A DNA stretch of 64,000 nt from Lysobacter sp. M2-1 (GCF_022662495.1 NZ_JAKPBU010000009.1:62001-126000); one strand, 5' to 3'; positions 19,664 to 29,235 are shown, counted from the stretch's first letter. The notes: a model not told the origin generated them from the sequence alone. Made by a program: numbers and translations.

Positions 19664-20941
19664 ATGAAGCAGCGGATTGCGGTGAGTGTGTTGCTGGCTG
19701 GAATTTCACTGGCGATGGGCGCCCAGGCGGCCGAACGAACCCTGGTCAAGGGGCTGGCTGCCCAGGCGAGCAGCGCCAACCAGCGCGTGCTGGAAAGGAT
19801 TCTGGACAATCCGTCGACACGCCTTGTACGCGTGGTGCGGATCGATGCCGCCAGCGTGGCCGGCGACACCGACCGATTGCAGCTCGACCTGCCGGGCCGG
19901 AGCGTAGCTGCCAACCGCACCAAGGTGGAGCACGCGCAGGCGGGCAACCTGATCTGGTCGGGTTCGCTCAGTGGCGCGAAGGCGACGCGCAGCGGCATCG
20001 ATCCGCTCAACTCCGCCACCCTGGTACGCAGCGCGATGGGCGTCACCGGTTCGGTCCGCGTCGATGGCACGCTGTTCCGGATCCGGCCGCTGCCAAATGG
20101 CGACCACGCGGTGATCCAGGTCGACGAGCGCGCGATGCCCGCCGATCACCCCGAAGATGCCTATGCGCGCATCCTGCAGGAAGCGGCGATGAAGGCGGCC
20201 GGTCCCACGCCCAATGCCAAACCCTGCAACCCGCGCAAGGAAAACTGCGGCGGGGGTGGCGGCACGCCGGTCGACCCCGGTCCTACGGCGACGATCCGGG
20301 TGATGGTGGTCGCCACCAACGACGCCATCGCCGCCTACGGTGGCGACATGCAGGCGCTCAGCCAGCTGGCCGTGGCCGAATCCAACCAGGGCTACGCCAA
20401 CTCCAACGTCGGCATCGACCTGGTGCTGGCCAGCTATTCGACGACGACCTACGCCACCGCCGGAATGAGCACGGACCTGTCCCGGTTCCGCGGCACCGGC
20501 GATGGATACATGGACAACATCCATGGCGTCCGCGACGGCGCGGCGGCGGACGTGGGCGTGCTGGTGGCGAATGACGCCTCGGCCTGCGGCCTGGCTTCCG
20601 GCATTGGATCCACCGCCGCGACCGCGTTCGCGACCGCCTACTGGGACTGCATCACCGGCTACTACAGCTTCGCCCACGAGATCGGCCACCTGCAGTCGGC
20701 CAGACACGATCCGGCCACCGATCCGAGCACATCGCCGTATGCCTATGGCCACGGCTATCGCGAACCCAACGGCGCCTGGCGCACGGTCATGGCCTACGAC
20801 TGCACGCGCGGCTGCCCGCGCCTGAACTACTGGTCCAACCCGGCCGTCCTGTACGGCGGCGTGCCCATGGGCACTTACGACAAGAGCCACAACCAGCGCG
20901 TGCTCGTCGGCACCAAGGCGACGATCGCGGCGTTCCGCTGA
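19664..20941 (+). CDS. secreted zinc metalloprotease, M12B (reprolysin)-like
   Basis: A 425-residue exported protease. A signal peptide (residues 1-22, cleavage after AQA) is followed by a propeptide-like region of about 180 residues rich in basic and Ala residues. A CNPRKENC segment and a Gly-rich linker come next, then the catalytic domain. The extended zinc site HEIGHLQSARHD (about residue 340) and the Met-turn TVMAYD are clear. The cysteine pair in the propeptide and AYDCTRGCPR near the end suggest disulfides. It resembles secreted reprolysin-like proteases of Lysobacter relatives; the substrate is unknown. A terminator hairpin follows the stop. Confidence 0.88.
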   Translation: MKQRIAVSVLLAGISLAMGAQAAERTLVKGLAAQASSANQRVLERILDNPSTRLVRVVRIDAASVAGDTDRLQLDLPGRSVAANRTKVEHAQAGNLIWSGSLSGAKATRSGIDPLNSATLVRSAMGVTGSVRVDGTLFRIRPLPNGDHAVIQVDERAMPADHPEDAYARILQEAAMKAAGPTPNAKPCNPRKENCGGGGGTPVDPGPTATIRVMVVATNDAIAAYGGDMQALSQLAVAESNQGYANSNVGIDLVLASYSTTTYATAGMSTDLSRFRGTGDGYMDNIHGVRDGAAADVGVLVANDASACGLASGIGSTAATAFATAYWDCITGYYSFAHEIGHLQSARHDPATDPSTSPYAYGHGYREPNGAWRTVMAYDCTRGCPRLNYWSNPAVLYGGVPMGTYDKSHNQRVLVGTKATIAAFR

Positions 20942-21306
20942 CCGTCGTGGCCGGGCGCACAGCGCCGGGCTGAACGATCCTGCTGGCCCCGTGCTGGACA
21001 CGGCCGGGGCCAGCCCTTACCCTGAGTGGGAATTCGAGGCCGGCTGCAGCGGCCGTGGGGATCCGGCCAGTGCCGGTACACGGTTCCGCCCTGGCTCCCG
21101 GGCGCAAGCCGCTTTCCCGACCCTCGCATAGAACCCGTAGACGAACCGCGTCCCGCTGTCCGCCGTCGCCCCCGCGACGCGTTGCGCCGATGCGGTTCCA
21201 CGATCCGCACCGGCCCGCCATCCCGCAGGGCATGCCGTGTGTGGCGCAGACGGCCTGCGGTGTCCGCATGCCCCACCCCAGCAGTGACGGCGCCCGCGCC
21301 GACCCG
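20942..21306 (+). terminator. protease terminator and upstream region of scpA
   Basis: A 365-bp gap. A 10-bp perfect inverted repeat GCTGGCCCCG / CGGGGCCAGC at 20982-20991 and 21005-21014 follows the protease stop and probably ends its transcript, although only a short pyrimidine run follows. The remainder up to scpA is open in the scpA frame but Arg/Pro-rich, with no recognisable domain. I treat it as leader. A longer ScpA N-terminus cannot be excluded. Confidence 0.6.
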
Positions 21307-22266
21307 ATGACCCAGAACAGCGTGCCTAACGTGCCCGACGCGCACACCGCTCAAGCCGCGTCCAACCGTCCGCAGCAGCAGGCGCCGCAGCAGCATGAGA
21401 TTCCGCTGGCGATGGTGCTGGGCCAGCCGGTACTGCAGATCCCGCAGGACCTGTACATCCCGCCGGACGCGCTGGAAATCATCCTCGAGGCGTTCGAAGG
21501 TCCGCTCGACCTGCTGCTTTATCTGATCCGCCGCCAGAACCTGGACATCCTCGACATTCCGGTGGCGGAGATCACCCGCCAGTACGTCGACTACATCCAG
21601 GCTATGCACGAGCTGCGGTTCGAGCTGGCCGCCGAGTACCTGGTGATGGCCGCGATCCTGGCCGAGATCAAATCGCGGATGCTGCTGCCGCGCTCGGCGG
21701 AGGTCGAAGGCCTCGAGGATGACCCGCGAGCCGACCTGGTGCGGCGGCTGCAGGAATACGAGCGTTTCAAGCAGGCGGCCGAGGACGTGGACGCCCTGCC
21801 GCGCATGGATCGCGACACCAGCCCGGCCAGCGCCTTCGTGCCCGACCGGGCTTCGGTGAAGCTGCCGCCCGCGGTGGACCTGCGTGAGATGCTGCTGGCG
21901 CTGCACGACGTGCTCAAGCGCGCCGAGCTGTTCACCGGCCACGCGATCAAGCGCGACGCGCTGAGCGTGCGCCAGCGCATGGGCGAGCTGCTCACGCGCC
22001 TGGCCGACGGCAGCTTCCACCGCTTCGAATCGCTGTTCGAGGCGCGCGAAGGCAAGCTCGGCGTGGTGGTCACGTTCCTCTCGATCCTGGAACTGGCCAA
22101 GGAGCGCCTGCTCGACGTGGTGCAGGAGCAAGTCGCTGACGCTCGCCAAGGCGAGCGTCGCCCGCCCGCGCCGATCTACGTCAAGTCGCTGGCCACCGGT
22201 GGCGATTCGGCGCTCGACCTAACCAGCGAGTTCGACGAGGACGCCGAGGCGGCCAACGACTCCTGA
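21307..22266 (+). CDS. scpA: segregation and condensation protein A
   Basis: Kleisin subunit of the SMC-ScpAB complex that compacts and segregates the chromosome. From ATG 21307 the protein has 319 residues: a 40-residue Gln/Pro-rich leader, then the kleisin core ILEAFEGPLDLLLYLIRRQNLDILDI..., AAEYLVMAAILAEIKSRMLLP, and the C-terminal winged-helix segment VVTFLSILELAKERLLDVVQ. Upstream starts exist in the same frame, so the true N-terminus is uncertain. scpB and rluB follow in the usual order. Confidence 0.93.
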   Translation: MTQNSVPNVPDAHTAQAASNRPQQQAPQQHEIPLAMVLGQPVLQIPQDLYIPPDALEIILEAFEGPLDLLLYLIRRQNLDILDIPVAEITRQYVDYIQAMHELRFELAAEYLVMAAILAEIKSRMLLPRSAEVEGLEDDPRADLVRRLQEYERFKQAAEDVDALPRMDRDTSPASAFVPDRASVKLPPAVDLREMLLALHDVLKRAELFTGHAIKRDALSVRQRMGELLTRLADGSFHRFESLFEAREGKLGVVVTFLSILELAKERLLDVVQEQVADARQGERRPPAPIYVKSLATGGDSALDLTSEFDEDAEAANDS

Positions 22267-22279
22267 ACCCTACCGTTCG

Positions 22280-22400
22280 TCCTGGGTGCCCTTCGACTCG
22301 GCGCTTCGCGCCTACGCTCAGGACCAACTAGAAAACCACCGCTCATCCTGAGCGCAGCGGGCACAGCCCGCGAAGTCGAAGGACGCTCGGGACCAACGGC
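22280..22400. repeat. CGTCCTGAGC/GAAGTCGAAGGA interspersed repeat
   Basis: Contains facing copies of the widespread element: CCTTCGACTCGGCGCTTCGC...ACGCTCAGGAC, then TCATCCTGAGCGCAGCGGG...GCGAAGTCGAAGGACGC. Related copies lie at 40790-40883. It separates scpA from scpB by 156 bp, which is unusual because these genes normally abut. Confidence 0.75.
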
Positions 22401-22422
22401 ATTCACTGGCGCCGAAAAAAGC

Positions 22423-23292
22423 ATGGACCAAACCTTTATCACCCGTATCGTCGAAGCCGCGCTGCTCGCGGCCAACCAGCCGCTGACCCTGGCGCAATTG
22501 CACGGCCTGTTCCCGCTGGACGAGCCCGCACCGCAAGGCAGCGTCGAACAGGCGCTGGAAACCCTGCGCGAGCAGTCCGCCGACCGTGGCGTCGAGCTGG
22601 TCGAGGTCGCCTCCGGCTTCCGTTACCAGGTGCAGGCGGACGTGCATGCGTGGGTGGCGCGCCTGTGGAGCGAACGCCAGACCAAGTACACCCGCGCCAC
22701 CCTGGAAACGCTGGCCCTGATCGCCTATCGCCAGCCGATCACGCGTGGCGAGATCGAACAGATCCGCGGCGTGGCGGTGAACAGCAACATCATCAAGGCG
22801 CTGGAAGAGCGCGAGTGGATCCGGGTCGTCGGCCACCGCGACATGCCCGGCAAGCCTGAGCTGCTCGGAACCACCCGGGCGTTTCTCGATTACTTCGGCC
22901 TCCAGCGCCTGGACCAGCTGCCGCCGCTGTCGGAACTGAAGGACTTCGGCGAACTCGAACCGCAACTGCAGTTCGACCCCGACCCGATCGTGGTCGACAA
23001 CATCTCCGACCTGGGTCGCACCGACATGGCCGAAGCCGGCAGGGACGCCGAAGCGGGAGAAAGCGCCGCCGCAACGGCAGAAGACGACGCCCATGACGTA
23101 TCGGCGGAAGTTCCCGTCGCCGACGAAGCCACCGCCGAACCCGAACACGACACCCTGCGCGAGGAACGCGCCGACAGCGATCCCGCGATCGCCGAGGCGG
23201 ACGCCCAGTCGCAGCCCGCCATCGAAAACGACGACGAAATTCAACCTGCCCTCGCCGAAGAAGGCGACAGCACCGGAGCAAGACATGAGTGA
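22423..23292 (+). CDS. scpB: segregation and condensation protein B
   Basis: Second accessory subunit of the SMC complex, two winged-helix domains. The 289-residue protein shows ITRIVEAALLAANQPLTLAQL at the start, then ATLETLALIAYRQPITRGEIEQIRGV and LGTTRAFLDYFGL, all typical of ScpB. The last 90 or so residues form an acidic Ala/Glu/Asp-rich tail beyond the usual domain end. The stop overlaps the rluB start by 8 bp. Confidence 0.94.
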   Translation: MDQTFITRIVEAALLAANQPLTLAQLHGLFPLDEPAPQGSVEQALETLREQSADRGVELVEVASGFRYQVQADVHAWVARLWSERQTKYTRATLETLALIAYRQPITRGEIEQIRGVAVNSNIIKALEEREWIRVVGHRDMPGKPELLGTTRAFLDYFGLQRLDQLPPLSELKDFGELEPQLQFDPDPIVVDNISDLGRTDMAEAGRDAEAGESAAATAEDDAHDVSAEVPVADEATAEPEHDTLREERADSDPAIAEADAQSQPAIENDDEIQPALAEEGDSTGARHE

Positions 23293-24886
23293 AGAAACCA
23301 ACGGCAGCCGCAAACTGTCTCTGAAGCGCAGCAATGCCGCACCAGATCCCGCCGCCGCGCCGAAGCTGGAGGAGCGCCTGCACAAGGTGCTCGCCCAGGC
23401 CGGCCTGGGCTCGCGGCGCGCGCTCGAACAGCGCATCGCCGAAGGCATGGTCAAGGTCAACGGCGAGGTCGCGCAGACCGGCATGAGCGTGCGTGGCGGC
23501 GACCGGATCGAGATCGACGGCAAGGTGTTCGTGGCCAGCGCGCTGACCGACCCGTCGCGCGTGCTGATCTACAACAAGCCCGAGGGCGAGGTCACCACCC
23601 GCGAGGACCCCGAAGGCCGCCCGACCATTTTCGAAGCCCTGCCCGCGCTCAAGGGCGCGCGCTGGATCGCCATCGGGCGCCTGGACATCAACACCACCGG
23701 CCTGCTGCTGCTCACCACCGACGGCGAACTGGCCAACGCGATGATGCATCCCTCGTTCGAGGTCGAGCGCGAATACGTTTGCCGCGTGCGCGCACCCGAA
23801 GGCGAGGACACGGTGTCGGACAAGCTCGTCGACCGCCTGCGCCGCGGCGTCGCGCTGGAAGACGGTCCGGCGAAGTTCGACGAGATCGAGCGGATCGGTG
23901 GCACTGATTCGCACGACTGGTTCCGGGTCCTGCTCAAGGAAGGCCGCAACCGCGAAGTACGCCGGCTCTGGGAATCGCAAGGCTGCCAGGTGTCGCGCCT
24001 GAAGCGGGTCCGCTACGGATCCATCACCCTGCCGCAACCGCTGTTGCGCGGGCAGTCGCAGGAGCTCTCCGACGAGAAGGTCGCCGCGCTGCGCGCCGAG
24101 CTCAAGCTCGAAGACGGTCCGCCGCCCGCGCTCACCCTGCAGCCGGTAATCGGCCAGCGCAAAGCCGCCAAGTCGACCGTACACGTCGGCAGCGACAAGC
24201 GCTCGCACGGCTACGTGGGCGGACACAACACCGCCGACGAAGGCCGCGAGCTGCGCCGCTTCGACCATGTGCGCGAGGACCGTGGACGCGGGCGCGGCGG
24301 TCCGCGCAAGCCACACGGCGGCCTGACGGTGAGCGGCGAAGCCGCCGCCAAGCAGTCGCAGAAGCCGTTCAAGCAGCGCAAGGACAAGCATTCGCGGGCG
24401 TTGCCCGAAGGCAATCCCGCGGCGTTCCGCTCCTGGTACGTGCCCGAAGGCGTCGACACAGGGCCCAGCGGCCATCGCAATCCCGATGGCCATGCCCCAC
24501 GCAAGCCCTACGCCAAGAAGCCCGGCGGCGGGCGCCCTGCAGGCAATCGCCCGCCGCGTGCCGGCGGTGGATTCCAGGGCGGCGGCCGCGGCGAAGGCGG
24601 CTTCGGTGCCGACCAGCCGCGCGGTCCGCGCGGGGCCGGCCAGGGCCAGGGCCGCGCGCCCAAGCCCTACGGCCACCCCGGCAACGCACCGAGCTTCCCG
24701 TCGGACCATGCCAATCCCGGACGCTTCAATCCCTACGGCGATCGTCCCGCCAGCCCGCGTCCACCGGGCAACCGCCCGGGCGGCCCGCGTGGGCCACGTC
24801 CAGGCGCACCGCGTCCGGGGGCCCCGCGCCCGGGTGGCAACCGGCCCGGCGGCAACCGCGGGCCGCGGGGTAGCGGCAACCGTTAG
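23285..24886 (+). CDS. rluB: 23S rRNA pseudouridine(2605) synthase
   Basis: Makes pseudouridine 2605 in helix 93 of 23S rRNA. ATG 23285 overlaps the scpB stop and gives 533 residues. An S4 domain (LHKVLAQAGLGSRRALEQRI...VKVNGEV) is followed by the RsuA/RluB catalytic domain with IAIGRLDINTTGLLLLTTDG, whose aspartate is the catalytic residue, and GRNREVRRLWESQG. After about residue 290 comes a 240-residue Gly/Pro/Arg-rich disordered tail with runs such as GNRPGGPRGPRPGAPRPG. Similar tails occur in relatives and may bind RNA. The tail makes the protein nearly twice the E. coli length. Confidence 0.93.
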   Translation: MSEETNGSRKLSLKRSNAAPDPAAAPKLEERLHKVLAQAGLGSRRALEQRIAEGMVKVNGEVAQTGMSVRGGDRIEIDGKVFVASALTDPSRVLIYNKPEGEVTTREDPEGRPTIFEALPALKGARWIAIGRLDINTTGLLLLTTDGELANAMMHPSFEVEREYVCRVRAPEGEDTVSDKLVDRLRRGVALEDGPAKFDEIERIGGTDSHDWFRVLLKEGRNREVRRLWESQGCQVSRLKRVRYGSITLPQPLLRGQSQELSDEKVAALRAELKLEDGPPPALTLQPVIGQRKAAKSTVHVGSDKRSHGYVGGHNTADEGRELRRFDHVREDRGRGRGGPRKPHGGLTVSGEAAAKQSQKPFKQRKDKHSRALPEGNPAAFRSWYVPEGVDTGPSGHRNPDGHAPRKPYAKKPGGGRPAGNRPPRAGGGFQGGGRGEGGFGADQPRGPRGAGQGQGRAPKPYGHPGNAPSFPSDHANPGRFNPYGDRPASPRPPGNRPGGPRGPRPGAPRPGAPRPGGNRPGGNRGPRGSGNR

Positions 24887-24951
24887 GGCTCTGCGCAGCC
24901 GGACCCAGCGTTACGGCCGGGAGGTCAGGGACCGAAACCGTGGGCGCATGC

Positions 24952-25026
24952 GTAGGAGCGACGTCAGTCGCGGGCCCCCGGCCGGCCGGCATGCAGCGGG
25001 AAGCTCGCGGCTTACGCCGCTCCTGC
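24952..25026. repeat. GTAGGAGCG-type interspersed palindrome, copy 3
   Basis: CGTAGGAGCGACGTCAGTCG and the facing CGCGGCTTACGCCGCTCCTG form a hairpin between the convergent rluB and slipin genes. It is a variant of the family at 7151-7234. Likely a shared 3' boundary for both transcripts. Confidence 0.7.
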
Positions 25027-25069
25027 AATTGACAGCCGCGATCCGTGAGATCGCTTTCGACCGCTGGAT

Positions 25070-25852
25070 TCACAAGGCGTCTCCGCCGCGACCGGGCGCA
25101 GCTGCAGCCAGCCGGTCCAGCATCGGCTGGATCAGGTCCATCGGCAGCGGGAATACGATCGTCGAGCTCTTTTCGCCAGCGATCTCGGTGAGGGTCTGCA
25201 GGTAGCGCAGCTGGATGGCGCGCGGATCGGCGGCGAGCAGCTTGGCCGCTACAACGAGCTTTTCGGCGGCCTGCGCTTCGCCGTCGGCATGGATCACCTT
25301 GGCGCGGCGCACGCGCTCGGCCTCGGCCTGCTTGGCGATGGCGCGCACCATGGTCTCGTTGAGGTCGACATGCTTGATCTCGACATTGGCGACCTTGATC
25401 CCCCAGGCGTCGGTCTGCGCGTCGAGGATGGTGCGAATATCGTCGTTGAGCTTGTCGCGCTCGGCCAGTATCTCGTCGAGTTCGTGCTTGCCCAGCACCG
25501 AGCGCAGGGTGGTCTGGGCGAGCTGGCTGGTGGCCTCGTAGTAGTGCTCGACGTTGATGATCGCCTTCTGCGGGTCGACCACGCGGAAGTAGACGACGGC
25601 GTTGACCTTGACCGAAACGTTGTCGCGCGAGATCACGTCCTGTGTCGGCACATCCATGACGATGGTGCGCAGGTCCACGCGCACCATCTGCTGCACGATC
25701 GGGATCAGGATGATCAGGCCCGGACCTTTGACCTTCCAGAAGCGGCCCAGCTGGAACACCACGCCGCGTTCGTATTCGCGCAGGATCTTGATGGCGCTGA
25801 ACACCAGGATGGCGACCAGCGCCACCAGCGGGAAATAGACGATCAGGTTCAT
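25070..25852 (-). CDS. slipin (stomatin-like SPFH membrane protein)
   Basis: A 260-residue SPFH-domain protein that forms membrane microdomain scaffolds. One N-terminal membrane segment (residues 3-23) precedes the SPFH domain: [56 protein letters not shown] and a C-terminal coiled region [19 protein letters not shown]. Its partner, an NfeD1b-type serine protease gene, lies 83 bp upstream on the same strand, the conserved pairing for this family. Confidence 0.94.
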   Translation of the reverse strand: MNLIVYFPLVALVAILVFSAIKILREYERGVVFQLGRFWKVKGPGLIILIPIVQQMVRVDLRTIVMDVPTQDVISRDNVSVKVNAVVYFRVVDPQKAIINVEHYYEATSQLAQTTLRSVLGKHELDEILAERDKLNDDIRTILDAQTDAWGIKVANVEIKHVDLNETMVRAIAKQAEAERVRRAKVIHADGEAQAAEKLVVAAKLLAADPRAIQLRYLQTLTEIAGEKSSTIVFPLPMDLIQPMLDRLAAAAPGRGGDAL

Positions 25853-25935
25853 GGATCACCTCCTTGCGGCTGCGCCGTGCGCATGCAACGGCGATCGTGC
25901 GACTCGCGGACGGACAGGGCGCAAACCAGGCGCGC

Positions 25936-27342
25936 CTAGTCCGGCGATGCCACCTGCAATACCAGGCCCTGTACCGCCACCACCCGCACCACCTCGCCGC
26001 GGCGCAGCGGCCTGTCGCTGCGGGCCTGCCAGATTTCGCCACGGATCAGGACCCGGCCGACACCGTCGAAATCCGCGACCACCGTCGCCAGCTGACCGCG
26101 CATGTCGCCGACGCCGCTGCTGACCGGTTGCCTTCGCGCGCGCATGGCCAGCCAGGCCAGGGCCGCGAACGCCACCGCACTGGCCAGGCCGATGCCGGCG
26201 ATCAGGCGGCCGGAGACGCCGTAGCCGGGCACCTCGGTATCGAACATGATCAGGGAGCCCGCGATCAGCGCGACCACGCCGCCGATCCCGAGCACCCCAA
26301 AACTGGGCATGGCGAACTCGACCGCGATCAGGATCACTCCCAACACGATCAACGCCACCCCTGCATAGTTGACCGGCAATACCTGCAGCGCATACAGCGC
26401 GAGCAGCAGCGAAATGGCGCCGACCACGCCCGGTAGCACAGCGCCGGGGCTGTAGCCTTCCAGGATCAACCCGTACAGACCGATCAGCAGCAGCAGATAG
26501 GCGACGGTGGGCTCGGTGAGCACCGCCAGGATCCGGTTGCGCCAATCCGGTGCGTACGAGGCAACGTTGGCACCGCGGGTGGCCAGGGTGACGCGGCGGT
26601 CGCGCAGGGCGACCTCACGACCGTCGGCCTGGCGCAGCAGGTCGTCGATGTCGCTGGCGATGATTTCGACCACATCGCGAGCCAGTGCCTGGCGCGCGGT
26701 GAGCGTAGCGGCATCGCGCACCGCGGCGGCTGCAAACCGGGCATCGCGCCCGCGTAGCTCCGCCAGCGTGAGCAGGTAGGCGACGGCGTCGTTGACGGCC
26801 TTCTCCTCGCCTGCGCTGTGGCGCCGGACAGTGGTGTCGGGCCGCTGCGGGACGTCGTCCTTGGCCCCTTTCCCATCGCCCGCGGGCCCGGCCTCCGGCT
26901 GGTCGGGTTCCGGACGCCCGCCAGGGAATCCCCCGCCGCCCAGCGCCACCGGCGTGGCCGCCCCAAGCGAGGTGGCCGGCGCCATCGCTGCCAGGTGGCT
27001 GGCGTACACGATGTAGGTGCCGGCACTGGCGGCGCGCGCGCCCTCCGGCGCCACCCAGGCGATCACCGGCACCTGTGCGGCGAGGATGTCGCGATTGATG
27101 TCTCGGGTCGCGGCGTCCAGCCCGCCGGGCGTATCGATCCGCAGTACGACCGCAGCGGCCTTGTCCGCGGCTGCGCGTTCCAGGCCACGGCGCACGTAAT
27201 CGCGGGTGGCCGGGCCGATGCCGCCCTTGATGTCCAGTAGCAACACGCCATCGGACATCGCTACGGGCTTCTGCGCCGCCAGCCCCCCCGCCCCCATGGC
27301 CAGGGCGGCAATCAGACACAACAAGCGCAGCGACCGTTTCAT
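25936..27342 (-). CDS. NfeD-type membrane serine protease (ClpP-class)
   Basis: Partner of slipin, thought to cleave its hydrophobic C-terminus. ATG 27342 gives 468 residues with a signal peptide. The ClpP-class protease domain has VVLRIDTPGGLDAATRDIN and ARAASAGTYIVYASH, whose serine is the likely nucleophile. A Gly/Pro-rich insert follows (GGGGFPGGRPEPDQPEAG region), then AELRGRDARFAAAAVRDA, four to five membrane helices and an OB-fold NfeD domain at the C-terminus. The longer frame from 27387 adds an Arg/Ser stretch with no signal character. Confidence 0.92.
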   Translation of the reverse strand: MKRSLRLLCLIAALAMGAGGLAAQKPVAMSDGVLLLDIKGGIGPATRDYVRRGLERAAADKAAAVVLRIDTPGGLDAATRDINRDILAAQVPVIAWVAPEGARAASAGTYIVYASHLAAMAPATSLGAATPVALGGGGFPGGRPEPDQPEAGPAGDGKGAKDDVPQRPDTTVRRHSAGEEKAVNDAVAYLLTLAELRGRDARFAAAAVRDAATLTARQALARDVVEIIASDIDDLLRQADGREVALRDRRVTLATRGANVASYAPDWRNRILAVLTEPTVAYLLLLIGLYGLILEGYSPGAVLPGVVGAISLLLALYALQVLPVNYAGVALIVLGVILIAVEFAMPSFGVLGIGGVVALIAGSLIMFDTEVPGYGVSGRLIAGIGLASAVAFAALAWLAMRARRQPVSSGVGDMRGQLATVVADFDGVGRVLIRGEIWQARSDRPLRRGEVVRVVAVQGLVLQVASPD

Positions 27343-27530
27343 CGTGCCCCGCCTGGAACTCGAGGGCCGGTTCGCAGTTAACAACACCGGGCGTTAAGGA
27401 AAATGCAGGGCACGCGGCGCTGCAGTCCGCCTGCCCCCGAACTGTTAGTCCTCCCTCACATGGGCTTCTCGCCGCGTTATGAATCGCGGGACTAGCCTGA
27501 CGCCGGGCCAACGCAAACGGAGGCACGGGC

Positions 27531-28304
27531 ATGGGCATCCCGGCAAGACTCGCTTCCACCGTTTGCGGCGCCATCCTCGCTGCAGCCACGGCCACCTCGG
27601 CCGCCGACGGCGGCTTGGTCGAATACCCCTTCGATCCCGCCGATTTCAGCACACCGCTGACCATCGACAATCCGTACTGGCCGCTCGCGCCGGGTACGCG
27701 CGTCGTCTATTCGGAAGTGAGCGAGGACGAGTGCGTGATCAACGAGTTCCTCGTCACCGACGCCAGCAAGAGCGATTTCACCGGCGCTTATGCGGGCTTG
27801 AGCGCACGCGTGATCGCCGACCGCGAGTGGCTGGATGAAGACTGCGACGGCGGCCGCGACCTGTTGCTGGAAGACACGTTCGACTGGTATGCGCAGGACG
27901 ACGCCGGCAACATCTGGTACTTCGGCGAAGACACGACCGAATTCCTCTACGACGAGGACGGCAATCCAACCGGCAGCAGCAAGGAAGGCTCATGGCAGGC
28001 TGGCCTCGATGGCGCGGTGGCCGGACTGATCATGCTGGCCGAGCCGAGCCCTGGCGCGTTCTACCAGCAGGAGTACTACGAGGATGTCGCCGAAGACATG
28101 GGCAAAGTGATCGGTGTGGATCGGCCCGTTTCGATCGGTCTCGGCGAATTCGACGGCTGCCTGGTCACCAAGGAGTGGAGCCCGCTGGAAGTTGGGGCGG
28201 TGGAGCACAAGCACTATTGCCCGCCGTTCGGCCTGGTGATGATCGAGGGAATGGGCGGCGGTCGGCGCACTTCGACGGAAGCCATCGAAATCGATCTGCC
28301 ATGA
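27531..28304 (+). CDS. exported protein of an uncharacterised family
   Basis: A 257-residue secreted or periplasmic protein with a signal peptide ending near TATSAAD. The mature part is acidic and rich in aromatic residues, with the motifs PFDPADFSTPLTIDNPYWPL, PGTRVVYSE, EDTFDWYAQDDAGNIWYFGE, GSWQAGLDGAVAG, FYQQEYYEDVAEDMG and VTKEWSPLEVGAVEHKHYCP. I recall the same motif order in predicted exported proteins of many bacteria, with no assigned function. The start follows an A/G-rich Shine-Dalgarno (ACGGAGGCAC) at 10 bp. It appears to be a single-gene unit. Confidence 0.82.
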   Translation: MGIPARLASTVCGAILAAATATSAADGGLVEYPFDPADFSTPLTIDNPYWPLAPGTRVVYSEVSEDECVINEFLVTDASKSDFTGAYAGLSARVIADREWLDEDCDGGRDLLLEDTFDWYAQDDAGNIWYFGEDTTEFLYDEDGNPTGSSKEGSWQAGLDGAVAGLIMLAEPSPGAFYQQEYYEDVAEDMGKVIGVDRPVSIGLGEFDGCLVTKEWSPLEVGAVEHKHYCPPFGLVMIEGMGGGRRTSTEAIEIDLP

Positions 28305-28395
28305 CCCCGGTCGCATGACCCAGACCACATGACCAATGGCGCGCGCCGTTGGTGCGCGCCATTGCCTGGGGAACCGCTGGACGCGGCGGCAGGCT

Positions 28396-29208
28396 CTACG
28401 AGAACGTGAACCGGTCTGCGTCGAGCATCGCTGGAAACCGCTCGCGATGCGCGGCCAGTTCGGCGGCGAGCAGCGTGGTGGTGGCCACCACCTCTTCGTC
28501 GGTGCATTCGCTGACCGGGTGGCCGAGGAAGTCGATCACCGCACTGTCGCCGGAATACTGCAGGCCGTTGCCGTCGGTGCCGACACGATTGAGGCCGGCG
28601 ACGTAGCACAGATTCTCGATCGCGCGCGCGCGCAGCAGGGTCTTCCACGGGTACGCGCGGGCCGCGGGCCAGTTGGCCACGTATAGCAGCAGGTCGTAAT
28701 CGAGCATCCCCGGGCGTTCCACGTCGTAGCGGTTGCGCGAGAACACCGGGAAGCGCAGGTCGTAGCAGACCAGCGGGCAGATCCGCCACCCTTTCCACTC
28801 GACGGTCAGGCGCTCGCTGCCGCCGGCGTAGCGCTCATGCTCCTTCGCATAGCGGAACAGGTGGCGCTTGTCGTAGTGCTGCAGGTTTCCATCCGGAGTG
28901 ACGAACAGCAGCCGGTTGAACACGCGGTCCTTGCGCGGTCCATCGGTTTGGCGGATCTGCACGCTGCCGCAGATCGCGGCGTCCAGCCGACGGGCCTGCT
29001 CGCGCATCCACGCCACGGTGGGTCCGTCCATGGTTTCGGCCTGGGCGATGGCCTCGTTGGAAAAGCCGCTGGTGAAGGTTTCCGGCAACAGCACCAGGTC
29101 GGTGATGCCGTGCAGCGATTCGATGAGATCGCCGTAGTAATCGCGGTTGCCGGCAGGATCGTGCCAGCGGGTTTCGCCCTGGACCAGTGAGACGCGGAGG
29201 TTGTTCAT
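28396..29208 (-). CDS. omega-amidase, carbon-nitrogen hydrolase (YafV type)
   Basis: A 270-residue nitrilase-superfamily amidase. The catalytic triad is visible: Glu in LVLLPETFTSGF, Lys in HYDKRHLF, Cys in PLVCYDLRFPVF. YafV-type enzymes deamidate alpha-ketoglutaramate and related omega-amides. ATG 29208 (MNNLRVSLVQGE) is the natural start; upstream in-frame codons come from an interspersed repeat. It lies downstream of a YbdL-type methionine aminotransferase, the glutamine-dependent transaminase that would generate its substrate, so the two probably serve methionine salvage. Confidence 0.9.
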   Translation of the reverse strand: MNNLRVSLVQGETRWHDPAGNRDYYGDLIESLHGITDLVLLPETFTSGFSNEAIAQAETMDGPTVAWMREQARRLDAAICGSVQIRQTDGPRKDRVFNRLLFVTPDGNLQHYDKRHLFRYAKEHERYAGGSERLTVEWKGWRICPLVCYDLRFPVFSRNRYDVERPGMLDYDLLLYVANWPAARAYPWKTLLRARAIENLCYVAGLNRVGTDGNGLQYSGDSAVIDFLGHPVSECTDEEVVATTTLLAAELAAHRERFPAMLDADRFTFS

Positions 29209-29235
29209 GGGCAGATGATACGGGGGCGACGCCCT

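Noticed and set aside
20942-21306. In-frame upstream extension of ScpA from 21055
   Set aside because: Arg/Pro/Cys-rich with no kleisin similarity. ATG 21307 gives the usual N-terminus, although the true start remains uncertain.
22793-24709. 638-codon minus-strand frame opposite rluB
   Set aside because: Low-complexity antisense of the rluB tail. The plus frame has S4 and pseudouridine synthase motifs.
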